Shown here piece after piece: positions 10,741-22,631 of a stretch of 64,000 nucleotides of DNA. The stretch is from Scilla litardierei (lineage: Eukaryota > Streptophyta > Magnoliopsida > Asparagales > Asparagaceae). Positions within the stretch are counted from its first letter, which is position 1. Every line of letters begins with the position of its first letter. The notes below the pieces were generated by a model, which worked only from the letters and a program-made list of their open reading frames with translations, was not told where the DNA came from and searched no databases. Location of the stretch: contig CM061142.1 in assembly GCA_030789695.1 (NCBI GenBank), positions 155,406,714 to 155,470,713 of the forward strand. Direction: 5' to 3'. A program made the position numbers and the translations under genes.

Positions 10741-12696
10741 AAATAGGCGTCTAGGCAGCTATCATTCCACTGCCTAGTCTCTTTTACGCTACGTTACAAA
10801 AAGTGGCCTAAAGCATGGCCTAAACAAGGAACGGGCAAGTTTCACTTGCCGGCAATCAGTCATCCGAAAACACCATCCAAAAGTCCAAACTACCTATGTG
10901 CACAAGTCCACCAGCCTACAGTCCCAATTTAAGTTATCTTGATTAGTGAATCTAAACAATTAAAACACCAGATTTCATCTTGTTTAACAGGCAAGGGTTG
11001 GGGATCCTAAGAGTGCAGAACGGTACCTCAACACGACGCTAGAGCTACACTAGCGTCGGGTAGCGACGCCAGGGGTTGGAATAATAGAAAACGCTCCCCG
11101 TCCAGATTCCAAATAAGATTCCACGCTCGCCTATCCTCAGGAAGCGACCAATTCAGTGAATCAAGTTTCCAGACAGCGAGTAGGATGTTGGTAGACGTTT
11201 CTACGGCTTCCGGGAAGCCGTAACAACAACCGAGATGAACGGTTTGACGCACGCGGAGTCTACAACATTGAGCGTCGTAGGAGATGTTCATGACATCGAA
11301 AAACACCCCTAGGAGCAGTAGGGGGCTGTTGGAAGATTCCAACGATGAGAGGGGACGGTGAAGAGGCAATACTACGTGTCGGTACGTCGTCAAAATGCGT
11401 AACAGTGAATACACTCGCTGTTTCGAGTCAACAGCGACTGAGGGGCCCCCCGGCTGAGTAGTGGTCGGAGGGGGCAATGGCACGCTGGAGAGGCGGCCTG
11501 CGGCGACCGCAACGGCGAGCTGCGGGCTGTTGCTGCGATTTGCAGCGACAGCGGGGGCTTTTGCGGCTGTAGGCGGGGTCCCACGGCGACGCAGAGGGAG
11601 GAGGGACATCGCAGTAGCGGTGGACGGCGAGAGGAGGTCGCCTATGACGAGTGTGACGGAGGAAACCCGAAGAGGCGGCAGCGCTGGGGTGGTTGCGTGA
11701 ATAATGAAGGAGGGCGGCGATTTAGGGCACTGGGGAGCGCCGGCGGCCTCCGGTGGGGCTTAGGTGACGTGGAGGGGGTCCGGCGACGGAAGCTGGGCTG
11801 CAGTGCGAGGGGTAGAAGTCGAAGAGCGCAGGGGTTTTTGTGTGTCGAGCGGAACAACGTTTGGGCGGCGGCCTGTGTGCTTTGTTGTGAGAAAACAAAT
11901 GCCCTAGGCTAATAAATGGGAGGGGAGGCTTGTTACACGTGGGTAGGGTATAGGGTTAGGTTAGATAGGGTGTTAGGGTTTGATTTTAAGGGAAGTGTTA
12001 TAAAGACAATTATAAAAACAAGTATCTCACCTTCTCTCTCCCATGCGTGAATAGTGCGGCCAAGGCTAAGAAAAGACTGGGCTAAGTCAGCATTATAAGG
12101 ATATAATATTATTAAAAATTTTAGGGGGACAAAAGCCAAGTGAAACTTAGGGCTAAACCGATATATAAACTGGAGAAAAAAGTGAAAGTATGTCAAACAG
12201 GGCCCAAAAATCGTAAGATAAATACTGGGGTAACCGTGACGACGAGAGAAACAAGACAGATAAGACGGATAACAATTTCGATGACGAGAAACGAAACTAA
12301 AAATAAAAAGGCCTCACGACAAAAGTGAAAATCGCGACGTCTCGTCAAACAAAGTCAAATCGTGGGAGAACGACCCGTGAAATGACGTTTCAAATTAATT
12401 CCACAATTTAATATTCTTCGGGAGGGTCACAACAGTATATCGCACTATAGGGTTCGGATACAGACAAAGTCTAAAATAAATACGTGCACGTAAAGTGTAT
12501 AAAGGATACGGGGTCCAAAGGCGATAGTAATCCCAAGTTGGGCACACGTCGGGGGTCGGCTTGCTAAGGATGCAACCAAGGTGCTACTGCCCTATCGACA
12601 CAACAACACGACCCACCGACAAAGCAACAAACCAATCAGGTACCCGAAATTTCTATACGCACAGCCGTATTTCGAATAGTGAGTACCGGCCTTACA

Positions 12697-15600
12697 TCCT
12701 ACCCACCTTAGAACAAAGTCCGTCCTCGAACTTTCTAACATATCTAGTCGCTCTAATAACTACCCCAATCATATCACATATAATTCAAACCAGGTATAGT
12801 CATTACAAGTGCTTATATATGCACTAGGTAGTCAAGTAGTAACACTACCAACATGTATATATTTACGCCCATTCTAAACTTACACCTATCATAGTCAGTC
12901 AAATTCATATACGCACATCCATCATCATATAATCACGTACATCCCTACATAACTATTAATCACTTATTACATACCATGGTGCATATACTCACAACCAATT
13001 AATAGTTCACACCAGCAAATACCATCGTAATACTCCACGTTTAGATAACTACCTATGAACAAAACAATAATGATACACTACTCCCTATATCTCCTAGTGT
13101 ACATCCAATGTCAACATATCAACACATGTAACCACACCACTCAATATTCAATCATGTTATTATATCTAAGATACACCTACCACTACTATAATTTCACAAT
13201 TATATAGTCATTCAAATGCATGCACATATTTCACCATATATTCACATCACATACGGTCCTATAACTATATTCACGACACTCCACACATACCATAGTCACC
13301 AATACCACTACCTAAGCACATACCTACCCGTGCATGGTGCACACACACCCACACACGCTAACATTTCATTCATATATACCAATCATATCACTATATACTC
13401 AGCACATCTACACACCTAGTTTAGCTAGCACACATACGTTCACACAAGCAAATCCTTAGTAAATAACTACACCACAAGACAACACCTATATCTATACACT
13501 TGTATAGCGACCCACAATTATGTGCGTGGCATAACCAGGCACAAACAATCCTATCAATATACATACATCATCCATCGCTATATTCATGGTACTACACGCA
13601 AACCACAGACATATGTAACAATATACCTAGAGTATACCCACTCAAGCTTGAGTGAGACTCAAAACACATATCCGAATACTATATATACGTAACATGGTAT
13701 CTATACTTATACCAATACCGCTCCAATGTATACACATCTACCAACATAACCATATACATACCCTAGGTCAATCGCACTTAATATTTAGTCAGGTAACACC
13801 CGCATAGTTCAATCACTTTATATACCATAATAATATTACAGACATCAGCACACGTATAATTATAATACCCTCCCTAATACATGCATTCATCGTATAGTCA
13901 CACACATGTAACATATATATTCACACCATATCCTTCTACCTAGAATTAATACACCAACACATCTACTTCATACATAGTTAAGATATGCAATAATCGTGTA
14001 TACCCCATGGTACACGCACACAACATCCCATAAAAGCAAGTAATACCAATCAAAATTATAATCCTACACCGTACGTATATCACACATATATGCTTATGCA
14101 GCAAATACATAACTACATACGTCTAAGCATAATACATCTACGTACAAGCACACACTCATACGTACTAACATATAGGTCATATAATAGGCTTACTCACTTA
14201 AATATAGTTACACCTATTATCATTACACCTAATATACACACGACTTACTAGTATATTAAATACCAAGCATCTCCAAGTATCTTCAAGCTACTTACACTAC
14301 TAGTATATGCCCCAATACAACTTCCAATATACATACAGACATTCCTAAAGTGTTATAGCTACCCACACATATATAACTAATATCATCCATACAGCTTCAT
14401 ATACATCATGAATAACACTGAGTATGTATATATCACACAATAGGCAAACATTATTATACTACAGGGAAGTACACTCACACGTGAGTGATACGTCGGGGTT
14501 CACACACACGGATCCACATACTCTACTTATACATGCACCACAACGACATCGCAATAAAATCAATGGGCTCGCTATTATGCTAAGGTTGTCACAGGCAATG
14601 ACAAGCACTAATGGCTAAACAATAGAAAAGAAACTGAAGCCAAAGCGTAACGAAGGAAGATCGAAAAGCACGAGTTCAGATAGGATGAAGATAAGGAGAC
14701 AGCTTGGTTAGGTGAACCAGGGGTATAATTGTGAATGTTTAGGTAGGAAAAGAAAGCTGTAATGATACTCTTATAGGATACAGGAAAATAGTGTGTAAGA
14801 GATTTAAGTTAAAATACGAAGAGTACAAAACCGGTCGTTCCTCAAAAGTTGGAGTTCTCTTATGCATAGAAAAAATATTTATGGTCGATAAAATGTGTTG
14901 TTCGAAATGAGGTTGAGTCGTATATACATAATAAGAAGAATGGTTTACTAGCTTATTGAAAATCATTATAAGGAAGGATAAAACTTCCACACGAACATTA
15001 AGGACGTTGGTTATAAATATTATACGGCAGTAATTTAATATAATCTCGGTAAAAAGTTTCGAAATTCGAAGAATGAAATCAGATCAACTATAGGGTAGAG
15101 AATTTAAGCTCATGCTAAATGTTTTCAAAGTCTTAAAACTGGAGAGAAATTTCAAATAAGTAATATTGAAAATACTTTTTAGAGAGACCCAGATTTGCCA
15201 AACAACTAATTTATACAAAGATCTTAAAGTACGAGTACCACGAACCTAGAACTGATATATATAAAAATAATTGAAGTTCTAATTAGCTTGGAAAATATTC
15301 TAAAGTATGTATGGTGAGCGGTTAAAATGAATCTCATAGTTTAGAAAAGATGGTATATCGAAAAAAAAATTTAAACTAGTAATAGAGTTTTTAAACCGAA
15401 ATGCGAAAAATATAGATTAGAAAATAGTTACGAGTTAGTAATTAAAATTGCAACTAATAGACTTCAAAATCTACAAGGAATTTTGACTCAATCGAAAAGT
15501 GAGAAATTTAAATATATACGTAGAGGGTTTAAAACAAAATTTAAACTTAGCAAAAACTTTTAATAAGGGAAATCGAAAAATAAATTTAAAAGAATCAAGC

Positions 15601-16208
15601 TTTACAAAGGAGGACATTCGAAAGATCAACGATTATCGAAATGTGGTGGTCATGTGAATCGAGGCAAGGAATTGGTCGCATGATCGAAGCATAAACACGC
15701 CTAGGATATGACACAGGAAAATCTACGGGAAACTCATACGGTCGACCAACCACAGATTAGGGAAATTGGCGCTAAGACTTCCTAAGGAGCTATACTGTAA
15801 TGAACTGCATCCGGCTTGGCCCGAAATCGATGAACCCAAGCAAACGACTAAAGAATTTCTAGAAGTCTAATATGGTCAGAGCTAGGCAAGAACCACTAAG
15901 TTAACTCCTAAGATGATTATATCAATTTCTAGCAAGGAGTCTAGCTAACAATCAGGGACCTCTAACTAGCTAGCACAGACGTCTAACTAAGTCTTACTAT
16001 AGTCCTGATCAAATGGATTCCCTACTAAGCTGAGACAGATGTTCGGGCAACACGTCTACCAGCCACTTAAGACATAAGAAATGATAAAAATCAGACTCAA
16101 GACTTATGATTTAGACGTTTTAATTTATTTAATGGACATTCTATTTTTATTATCGTTGTTTCGATAATTTCGCAGTTGCAGTGACCTGCATGGGCCACCA
16201 ATAAAACC
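12697..16208 (-). other. Internal region of large-LTR derivative, no coding
   Basis: 3.5 kb with no ORF longer than 88 codons, and none recognisable. On the plus strand 12700-14560 is markedly poor in G and rich in short ACATAC-type words, while about 14600-15700 is poor in C and rich in GA. 12697-12710 is a pyrimidine tract, the complement of a polypurine tract on the minus strand. The region appears to be filler between the ends needed for replication. Confidence 0.7.
16185..16200 (-). other. Possible primer binding site, unusual sequence
   Basis: Read on the minus strand, eight bases after the LTR end, the sequence is TGGTGGCCCATGCAGG. It begins TGG, as a tRNA primer site must, but does not match initiator-Met or Asp sites. 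The position is right; the tRNA is not identified. Confidence 0.3.
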
Positions 16209-16907
16209 TGTCACGCCCCGCTTCCCTAAAATGGAGGCGAGACGTGAGAAGGTCCGCTCAGACTTGGAGCTGTGAGGCTCCAGTCTGTAAAGCGTCTGGA
16301 TTTAACCGAGTTCAAGTCCTTGCAAATGCGAAGCAGAACAACAATAATAATAAGGAAAGATAGACAGATAAAAATTTATTCAATCTCAGAATGTCCATAA
16401 TAAATAAGTTCCAACATCACAGAAAAGCCACCAGGCTGGAAAGAAAGAGTCGAAAAGGCCCAAGCATGTCCAACAAAAGTACAACGTATAGAAAGTAAAG
16501 GTGCTACACACCGACAACTAACAGCAACCTAAAACAGAAGTAACTCAGAATAGTCTCTAAGACTGGTCACCGGTGTCCACAAACTCCTCGTCAAACGTGG
16601 GCTCAGGCTCGGCGTCAGCGGACACCTCGTCCTCAACAACGGTCTCTGGATCAGGGTCTAACATGTGACACCCAAAAGAGAGAGGGGCACATGTCAGCAA
16701 GTCTACAAAAGACTTGTGCAAGGAAACTTAAAGAAAAGTAAACAACCTAGCAGTTCTAAAATTTATGCAATGACATGGCAGTTATAGTATGAGTGCAACA
16801 GGTAAGGAAAACAACAAGTACAATAAGACAACTAGCATGACATGGCAGGAGTAGCAAGACTACTAACATTCACATGGATTCACAAGTCACGTTTTCATGT
16901 CGTGCAC

Positions 16908-17139
16908 AGAGTTTATGCCTTATAGCTGAAGTGGCTGTACGGGCCCACTTCTACGCTGAGTGGTCGTTTAACCCTACCCCAAACCCAGAGTTTATGCCTT
17001 AAAGCTGAAGTGGCTGTATGGGCACACTTCTACGCTAAGTGGTCGCTTAACCCTACCCCAAACCCAGAGTTTACGCCTTACAGCTGAAGTGGCTGTACGG
17101 GCACACTTCTACGCTGAGTGGTCGCTTAACCCTACCCCA
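16908..17139. repeat. 79-bp tandem repeat, second LTR copy
   Basis: Units start at 16908, 16987 and 17066. They correspond one to one with the units at 10173-10404. Confidence 0.9.
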
Positions 17140-17408
17140 CCACGTGTATATGGACTGGCGTCCATCTTCTGGATCACGAGCCAGGGAGTGTTATTGGCAT
17201 AGGGTTGTGCCCGCAAAAGCAGGTGCCTAGCCTAAACAAGGGAGTACAAGTCTGGTAGCGTGTGCTACAAATGCAACATTCATGTATGGATGACATGACA
17301 TGTCATGGCATATTGTATTAAAAACCGTACATATAAGGAATTTAAACATGACAGGCAGAGATGCAAGGATGACATGGCAGCATGAACGAAAGCAAGTAAA
17401 AGGGGTCG

Positions 17409-17475
17409 GATCTAGCTTCGTTGTCAAGCTAGATCAAGTGGGGTGTCGGATCTAGTTTCGTTGTCAAACTAGATC
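17409..17475. repeat. Twin hairpins, second LTR copy
   Basis: Stems and loops are identical to 10674-10740, although neighbouring LTR sequence has changed. Confidence 0.9.
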
Positions 17476-19770
17476 AAATAGGCGTCTAGGCAGCTATCGT
17501 TTCACTGCCCAGTCTCTTTTACGCTACGGTACAAAAAGTGGCCTAAAGCATGGCCTAAACAAGGAACGGGCAAGTTTCACTTGCCTGCAATCAGTCGTCC
17601 GAAAACACCGCCAAAAGTCCAAACTACCTATGTGCACAAGTCCACCAGCCTACAGTCCCAATTTAAGTTATCTTGATTAGTGAATCTAAACAATTAAAAA
17701 CACCAGATTTCATCTTGTTTAACAGGCAAGGGTTGGGGATCCTAAGAGTGCAGAACATTACCTCAACACGACGCGAGAGCTACACTGGCGTCGGGTAGCG
17801 ACGCCAGAGGTTGGAATAATAGAAAATGCTCCCCGTCCAGATTCCAAATAAGATTCCACGCTCGTCTATCCTTGGGCAGCGACCAAATCAGCGAATCAAG
17901 TTTCCAGACAGCGAGTAGGATGTTGGTAGACGTTTCTACGGCTTCCGGGAAGCTGTAACAACAACCGAGACGAACGGTTCGACGCACGCGGAGTATACGA
18001 CGTTGAGCGTCGTAGGAGATGTTCATGATGTAGAAAAACACCCCTAGGAGCAGTAGGGGGCTGTCAGAAGATCCCAATAGCGAGAGGGGACGGCGAAGAG
18101 GCGATACTACATGTCGGTACGTCGTCAAAACGCGTAACAGCGAATACACTTACTGTTTCGAGTCAACAGCGACTGAGGGGCTGACCACGGCTGAGTAGTG
18201 GTCAGAGGGGGCGATGGCACACCGGAGAGGTGGCCTGCGGTGGCGGTAGCAGCAAGCTGCGGGCTGCTGCTGCGATTTGCAACGGCAGCGGGGGCTTTTG
18301 CGGCTGTAGGCGGGGTCTCACGGCGACGCAGAGGGAGGAGGGACGTCGGGGTAGGTGTGTACGGCGAGAGGAGGTCGTCGGCGACGAGTGCGGCGGAGGA
18401 AACGTGAAGAGGCGGCGGCGTTTGGGTGGTTGCGTGAATAATGAGGGATGGCGGCGATTTAGGGCGCTGGGGAGCGTCGGCGGCCTCCGGCGGGGCTTAG
18501 GTGACGTGGAGGGGGTCCGGCGACGGAAGCTGGGCTGCCGTGCGAGGGGTAGAAGTCGAAGAGCGCAGGGGTTTTCATGTGTCGAGCGGAACAACATTTG
18601 GGTGGCGGCCTGTGTGCTTTGCTGTGAGAAAACAAATGCACTAGGCTAATAAATAGGAGGGGAGGCCTGTTACACGTGGGTAGGGTATCGGGTTAGGTTA
18701 GATAGGGTGTTAGGGTTTGATTTTAAAGGAATTGTTATAAAGACAATTATAAAAACAAGTATCTCACCCTCTCTCTCTCCCATACGTGAATAGTGTGGCC
18801 AAGGCTAAGAAAAGACTGGGCTAAGTCAGTATTATAAGGATATAATATTATTAAAATTTTAGGGGGACAAAAGCCAAGTGAAACTTAGGGCTAAACCGAT
18901 ATATAAACTGGAGAAAAAAGTGAAAGTAGGTCAAACGGGGCCCAAAAATCGTAAGATAAATCCTAGGGTGACCATGATGACGAGAGAAACAAGATAGAGA
19001 AAACAGATTAGAATTTCGATGACGAGAAACGAAACTAAAAATAAAAAGGCGTCACGACAAAAGTGAAAATCGCGACGTCTCGTCAAACAAAGTTAAATCG
19101 TGGGAGAACGACCCGTGAAATGACGTTTCAAATTAATTCCACAATTTAATATTCTTCGGGAGGGTCACAACGGCATGTCGCACTATAGGGGTTGGATACA
19201 GACAAAGTCTAAAATAAATACGTGCACGAACAAGACTACGTGCACGCAAAGTGTATAAAGGATACGGGGTCCAAAGGCGACAGTAATCCCAAGTTGGGCA
19301 CACGTCGGGGGTCAGCTTACTAAGGATGCAACCAAGATGCTACGGCCCTATCGACTCAACAACACGACCCACCTACAAAGCAACAAAACCAATCAGGTAC
19401 CCGAAATTGATATACGCACAGCCGTATTACGAATAGTGAGTACCGGCCGTTACAGTCGAGTAGGCTGATATTTCATCGTTTTCTCCTTCTCGCTTCTTTC
19501 CTATTTCTCTCGTCTTCCTTTTGCTTCTTCTCATCTTCAAGCACCGTGAGCTCTTCGATATCATCATTGTTATCTCTCCGGTATGTGTGTATGTGCTAAT
19601 AGCTCCAAATTGATCCAGATTGCTCCATATTTCCTGAAAATACAACGAAACATAGAAATAGTGAAATTCGTCGTAAATTCGTCGTTTAAGTGTTAAATTC
19701 GTGATATGAGCAATCGTTATGGCATGGAAAAATGCATTAATAGAGTGTAAAATATGAGCATATCACCAAC

Positions 19771-20350
19771 CGACAAGTCGACCATGGCCGACAAGCAGGT
19801 TGACACCAGCCAACTGGCTAGCTAGGGCCACTAGCTATTAGCGGTGGCACACGACCATTGTCCAGTAGCACATAATGATTTCATATGTGGTTCATGTTGT
19901 GGGTTAGTTTGTGTTTGGGTTTGATCCCTTTATTGGGTCAAGATCCAATCCAATCCAGATACACGGAGTTTGACTCAAATTAGAAAACCTTAAGGTTGTA
20001 GGATTTGTAGGGGTATTCTCTTTAACCATACTTGGTAATTAGAGACAGTTTGACTCTAACTAATAATCCTAAAGGGAGTAAAGGATTTAATGAGGACTTT
20101 CTTTTAATTATACGGCTTTACGGATATGGTTTATCTTTAATAAGAATTCCTAAACGTAATTGCATTTCGTGGATCATAAGCATTATATAAAGGGGTCCTC
20201 TCTTCCTCTCTTTTGCACCTAACTACACACGAGATCTTAGTTCTAAGCATCTAGATCAAAGAATGAAAAATAATCTTGAAGGCTTGACTTAAAGATATAG
20301 TTTTTCTCTCCAAAAAATAAGATTTTTCATTTTTTTCTCTCAAGCGCTGG
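19771..20350. other. Unclassified flank with TATA-type promoter
   Basis: No ORF of note. TTATATAAAGG at 20183-20193 is followed by a C/T-rich stretch, as in plant promoters or LTRs. This sequence lies between the solo LTR and element A and was contiguous with 8019 before insertion. It may be an old LTR; no partner is seen. Confidence 0.35.
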
Positions 20351-21177
20351 TGATACAACCCTCTTAAAATGGGTTTGGACTAATGGGCCGAGCCCATGAT
20401 TCGAGCACATGGGCCAGGATGGAATTAGGCCCGGCCCTAAAGCCCCGCGAAGGCCTCGAGCCACGACAGCCCCAGACTGGCGTGGAGGGAACCGCTGACC
20501 CTCGTAGGTTGAGGTAACCGCTCACCCAAATTGCGCCCACCTTAATTACCATTCAAGAGCCACATTACGCCCACCTTAATGACCCATCAAGGGATGATCA
20601 AAGTAGTGGATGCTTGGGGCGAGATGGGGGGAGGACAAGGGAGGCATAGGCGGTTCAATCCCTACAAAAGACTCGAAGATCGAATGGCGATGAGACCGAA
20701 TTCTGAATACTCTACACTCAGGTATTCTTTTTTTGACAACCTTGTCTTCCACCTCATAATTCTCCTCCATATCCCGGCCAGAGGATTTGCGCATCGGTCT
20801 CTCCGTGAACCACACTTGATCCCACCGGGCATCCCTCAGATCATATCTGACTTAGACTTGGTCGGAACTAAGGTCTGACCCTATTGACGAGCTTTCTCGT
20901 CCACACAGGTCAAGACGACTTCACCCCACCAGGCTACCCCTCGGCACTCCATCCACCGGAGCCGAGTGATCCGACCCCGAGCTCATTTGCCTCCCCATAC
21001 GAGGAGGCCATCGCTCTCCCGAAGCTGCCCTTTGGGATACCGATGCACAAATCTGCGCATTCCCAACCGAGCGAACGCACCGCTACCTGATCCTAGAGGA
21101 CGCACGTGTCTCGCATGACCGCGTTGGCCTCCGACCCTCGAGACTTTCAAATAGTGATGAGAAAATACCCCGAAACA
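20351..21177 (+). repeat. 5' LTR of Tat element A
   Basis: Begins TGATACAACCCTC and ends CCGAAACA. The partner at 48316-49140 begins TGATACGACCCTC and ends CTCGAAACA. The similarity seems to continue for seven bases because the target duplication GCTGG happens to resemble the primer site start TCTGG. Confidence 0.85.
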
Positions 21178-21200
21178 TCTGGCACCGTGAGCCGAAGGAT
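21178..21200 (+). other. Degenerate primer binding site of element A
   Basis: TCTGGCACCGTGAGCC follows the LTR directly. The better preserved element B has TCTGGCGCCGTCTGTGGG in this position. The first ten bases correspond with one change; the rest has diverged. Confidence 0.45.
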
Positions 21201-21299
21201 CACAGGCAGGAGAAAAGGCCAATGGGGAAGCAGCACAGAGGGTAAGCGTCGCCCACCAAGCTAAATGTGACTCAGGGCGCCGTCCTAACACAGGCTCAG

Positions 21300-21600
21300 A
21301 AAGAGGGCCACATCAACAAGTCCCCCCAAAGATGAAGGACGGCCAAAGGGACGAAGGAAAAATACTGCATGTACCATAAGGACAATGGCCACGACATCGA
21401 CGACGGCTGGCACCTGAAGAAGGATATCAACCAACTGATCAGCTGATGGCACTTGAAGAATTTTGTCGATGCCTCAAAAGCAACCCCCGGGGAGGGCACA
21501 TCGAGGCAAGTGGATAAAGTGAATAAGGTGAACGTCATCCAGAAACCCCTGCACGTGATCGAGGAAGGAGACATGCCAATCATCCACTACTCCCCGGGCG
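21300..21600 (+). pseudogene. gag C-terminal remnant of element A
   Basis: From 21360 the frame reads YCMYHKDNGHDIDDGWHLKK and continues DINQLI before a stop. This matches the C-x2-H-x4-GH-x4-(C)-x2-LK pattern of the Tat/Retand Gag C-terminus, which normally binds RNA. The last cysteine position is replaced, and a stop (TGA) follows about ten codons later, so it is dead. Roughly 80 codons remain out of several hundred. Nothing of protease or RT follows before the tandem array, which marks a large internal deletion. Confidence 0.7.
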
Positions 21601-21756
21601 AGCGTTGCATGCCTGCCATTATCTTCCCTGCTTTTCTGTATTTCTTTTGTATGTATCCCCAGTTTTTACTTTTCAAGAATGAAGTGCGAGTTAACACCAA
21701 CAACTGCATGTCCCTCGAGATCTGACTCAACACTTCGCCGTGTCAAACCTCTCGAA

Positions 21757-22626
21757 GCGGCCGTAAGGCTGGGGGCAACTTCCCCATTAGGCCGGCCACT
21801 CAAATCGGTCGTAAGGCTGGGGGCAACTCCCCCAGTAGGCCAATCGCTCGATCGGCCTTAAGGCTGAGGGAACTCCCCAAACAGACCAATCTCTCGATGG
21901 AACGTAAGGCTGGGGGCAACTCCCCCAGCATGCCAATCACCAAGATCGATGGTAAGGCTGGGGGCAACTTCCCTAGCAGGCCGATCCCTCGATGGACCGT
22001 AAGGCTGGGGGTAACTCCTCCATCATGCCAATCACCCAGATCGGCTGTAAGGCTGGGGGAAACTCCCCCAGCAGGCCGATCACTCGATCGACTGTAAGGC
22101 TGGAAGTAACTCCCCCAGCAGGCCAATCACCCAGATCGGCTGTAAGGCTAGGGGTGACTCCCCAGTGGGTCGATCACTCGATTGACCATAAGGCTGGGAA
22201 CAACCCCTAGTAGGCAGATCACTCGATCGATCGTAAGGCAGGGGCAACTCCTCCAACAGGCCGATCACTCGATCGACCGTAAGGCTGGGGGCAACTCCCC
22301 CAGCAGGCCGATCACTCGATCGATCGTAAGGCTGGGACAACTCCTCAGCAGGCTGATCCCTCAGATGGGCTGTAAGGCTGGCGACAACTCCCCCAGTAGG
22401 CCGATCCCTTGAACAACCATAAGGCTGGGGGGCAACCCCCCTCAGCCAGCAGGCCGATCACTCGATCGACCGTAAGGCTGGGGAAACTCCCCCAGTAGGA
22501 CGATCCCTCAGATCAACCGTAAGGCTGGGGGCAACTCCCCCAGCAGGCCGATCCCTCAGATCGGCTGTAAGGGTGGGGACAACTCTTCCAGCAGGCCGAT
22601 CCCTCGATCGACCATAAGGTTGGGGG
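21757..22626 (+). repeat. 47-bp tandem array, left part (about 19 copies)
   Basis: Repeats of about 47 bp, each with GTAAGGCTGGGGGCAACTCC followed by CCCAGCAGGCCGATC and often a CGATCGA palindrome. GCTGGGGG and CCCCCAGC pair around CAACT, so each unit can form an 8-bp hairpin. The array was one block with 30286-30800 before the element at 22632 inserted. Tandem arrays in this position are known in Tat/Ogre elements and can seed satellites. Confidence 0.95.
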
Positions 22627-22631
22627 GGCAA

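Larger units (their letters stand above)
9474..12696 (-). repeat. 3' LTR of the large-LTR derivative
   Basis: Begins TGTCACACCCCGC on the plus strand and ends CTTACA. It carries three tandem copies of a 79-bp unit, twin hairpins, and a GC-rich block at about 11450-11850 that looks like a plant gene leader. ORFs of up to 193 codons in that block (11028-11609 minus) have no recognisable domain and differ in frame between the two LTRs. Confidence 0.85.
9474..19454 (-). mobile_element. Non-coding large-LTR retrotransposon derivative (Ty3/gypsy, Tekay-like LTRs)
   Basis: LTRs of 3.2 kb at 9474-12696 and 16209-19454 flank 3.5 kb without any long ORF. The target duplication GTCGA is exact at 9469-9473 and 19455-19459. 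Orientation is minus. Read that way the LTR ends AAGCGGGGTGTGACA, very like the end of the plus-strand solo LTR at 32926-47659, and a purine tract lies next to the left LTR. It fits the large-retrotransposon-derivative class, mobilised in trans. The Tekay-like label is from recalled LTR ends and length and is tentative. Confidence 0.8.
16209..19454 (-). repeat. 5' LTR of the large-LTR derivative
   Basis: 3246 bp, matching 9474-12696 at about 98% over the first 150 bp by eye, with more differences in the middle. It contains the same 79-bp repeats (16908-17139), the twin hairpins and the GC-rich block (about 18190-18560). Confidence 0.85.
8020..19765 (-). mobile_element. Athila-type solo LTR, interrupted
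   Basis: Left part 8020-9473 and right part 19460-19765 make an LTR of about 1.76 kb once the nested element and one copy of its duplication are removed. That length matches the complete LTRs at 34564-36248 and 45252-46993. Both ends align with those LTRs in reverse: the left end resembles the start of the inverted LTR and the right end resembles TGATCACTCCATATTTTA. The target duplication CCAAC is present at 8015-8019 and 19766-19770. No internal region remains, so this is a solo LTR left by unequal recombination. Confidence 0.85.

Noticed and set aside
11028..11609. 193-codon minus-strand ORF as a host gene
   Set aside because: It lies in an LTR, the partner LTR has only a shorter, altered version, and no domain is visible.
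11940..11995. Interstitial telomere repeat (GGTTAGG-like words)
   Set aside because: Only scattered irregular TTAGGG-like words, no tandem run of TTTAGGG, and the same sequence is in the partner LTR.
20341..21190. LTR ends at 21184 and 49147
   Set aside because: The extra seven matching bases come from similarity of the primer site (TCTGGCA) to the target duplication (GCTGGCA); ending at 21177 and 49140 gives an exact GCTGG duplication.
21757..22626. CRISPR-like array
   Set aside because: Repeat units are contiguous and degenerate, with no unique spacers, and the context is a plant retroelement.
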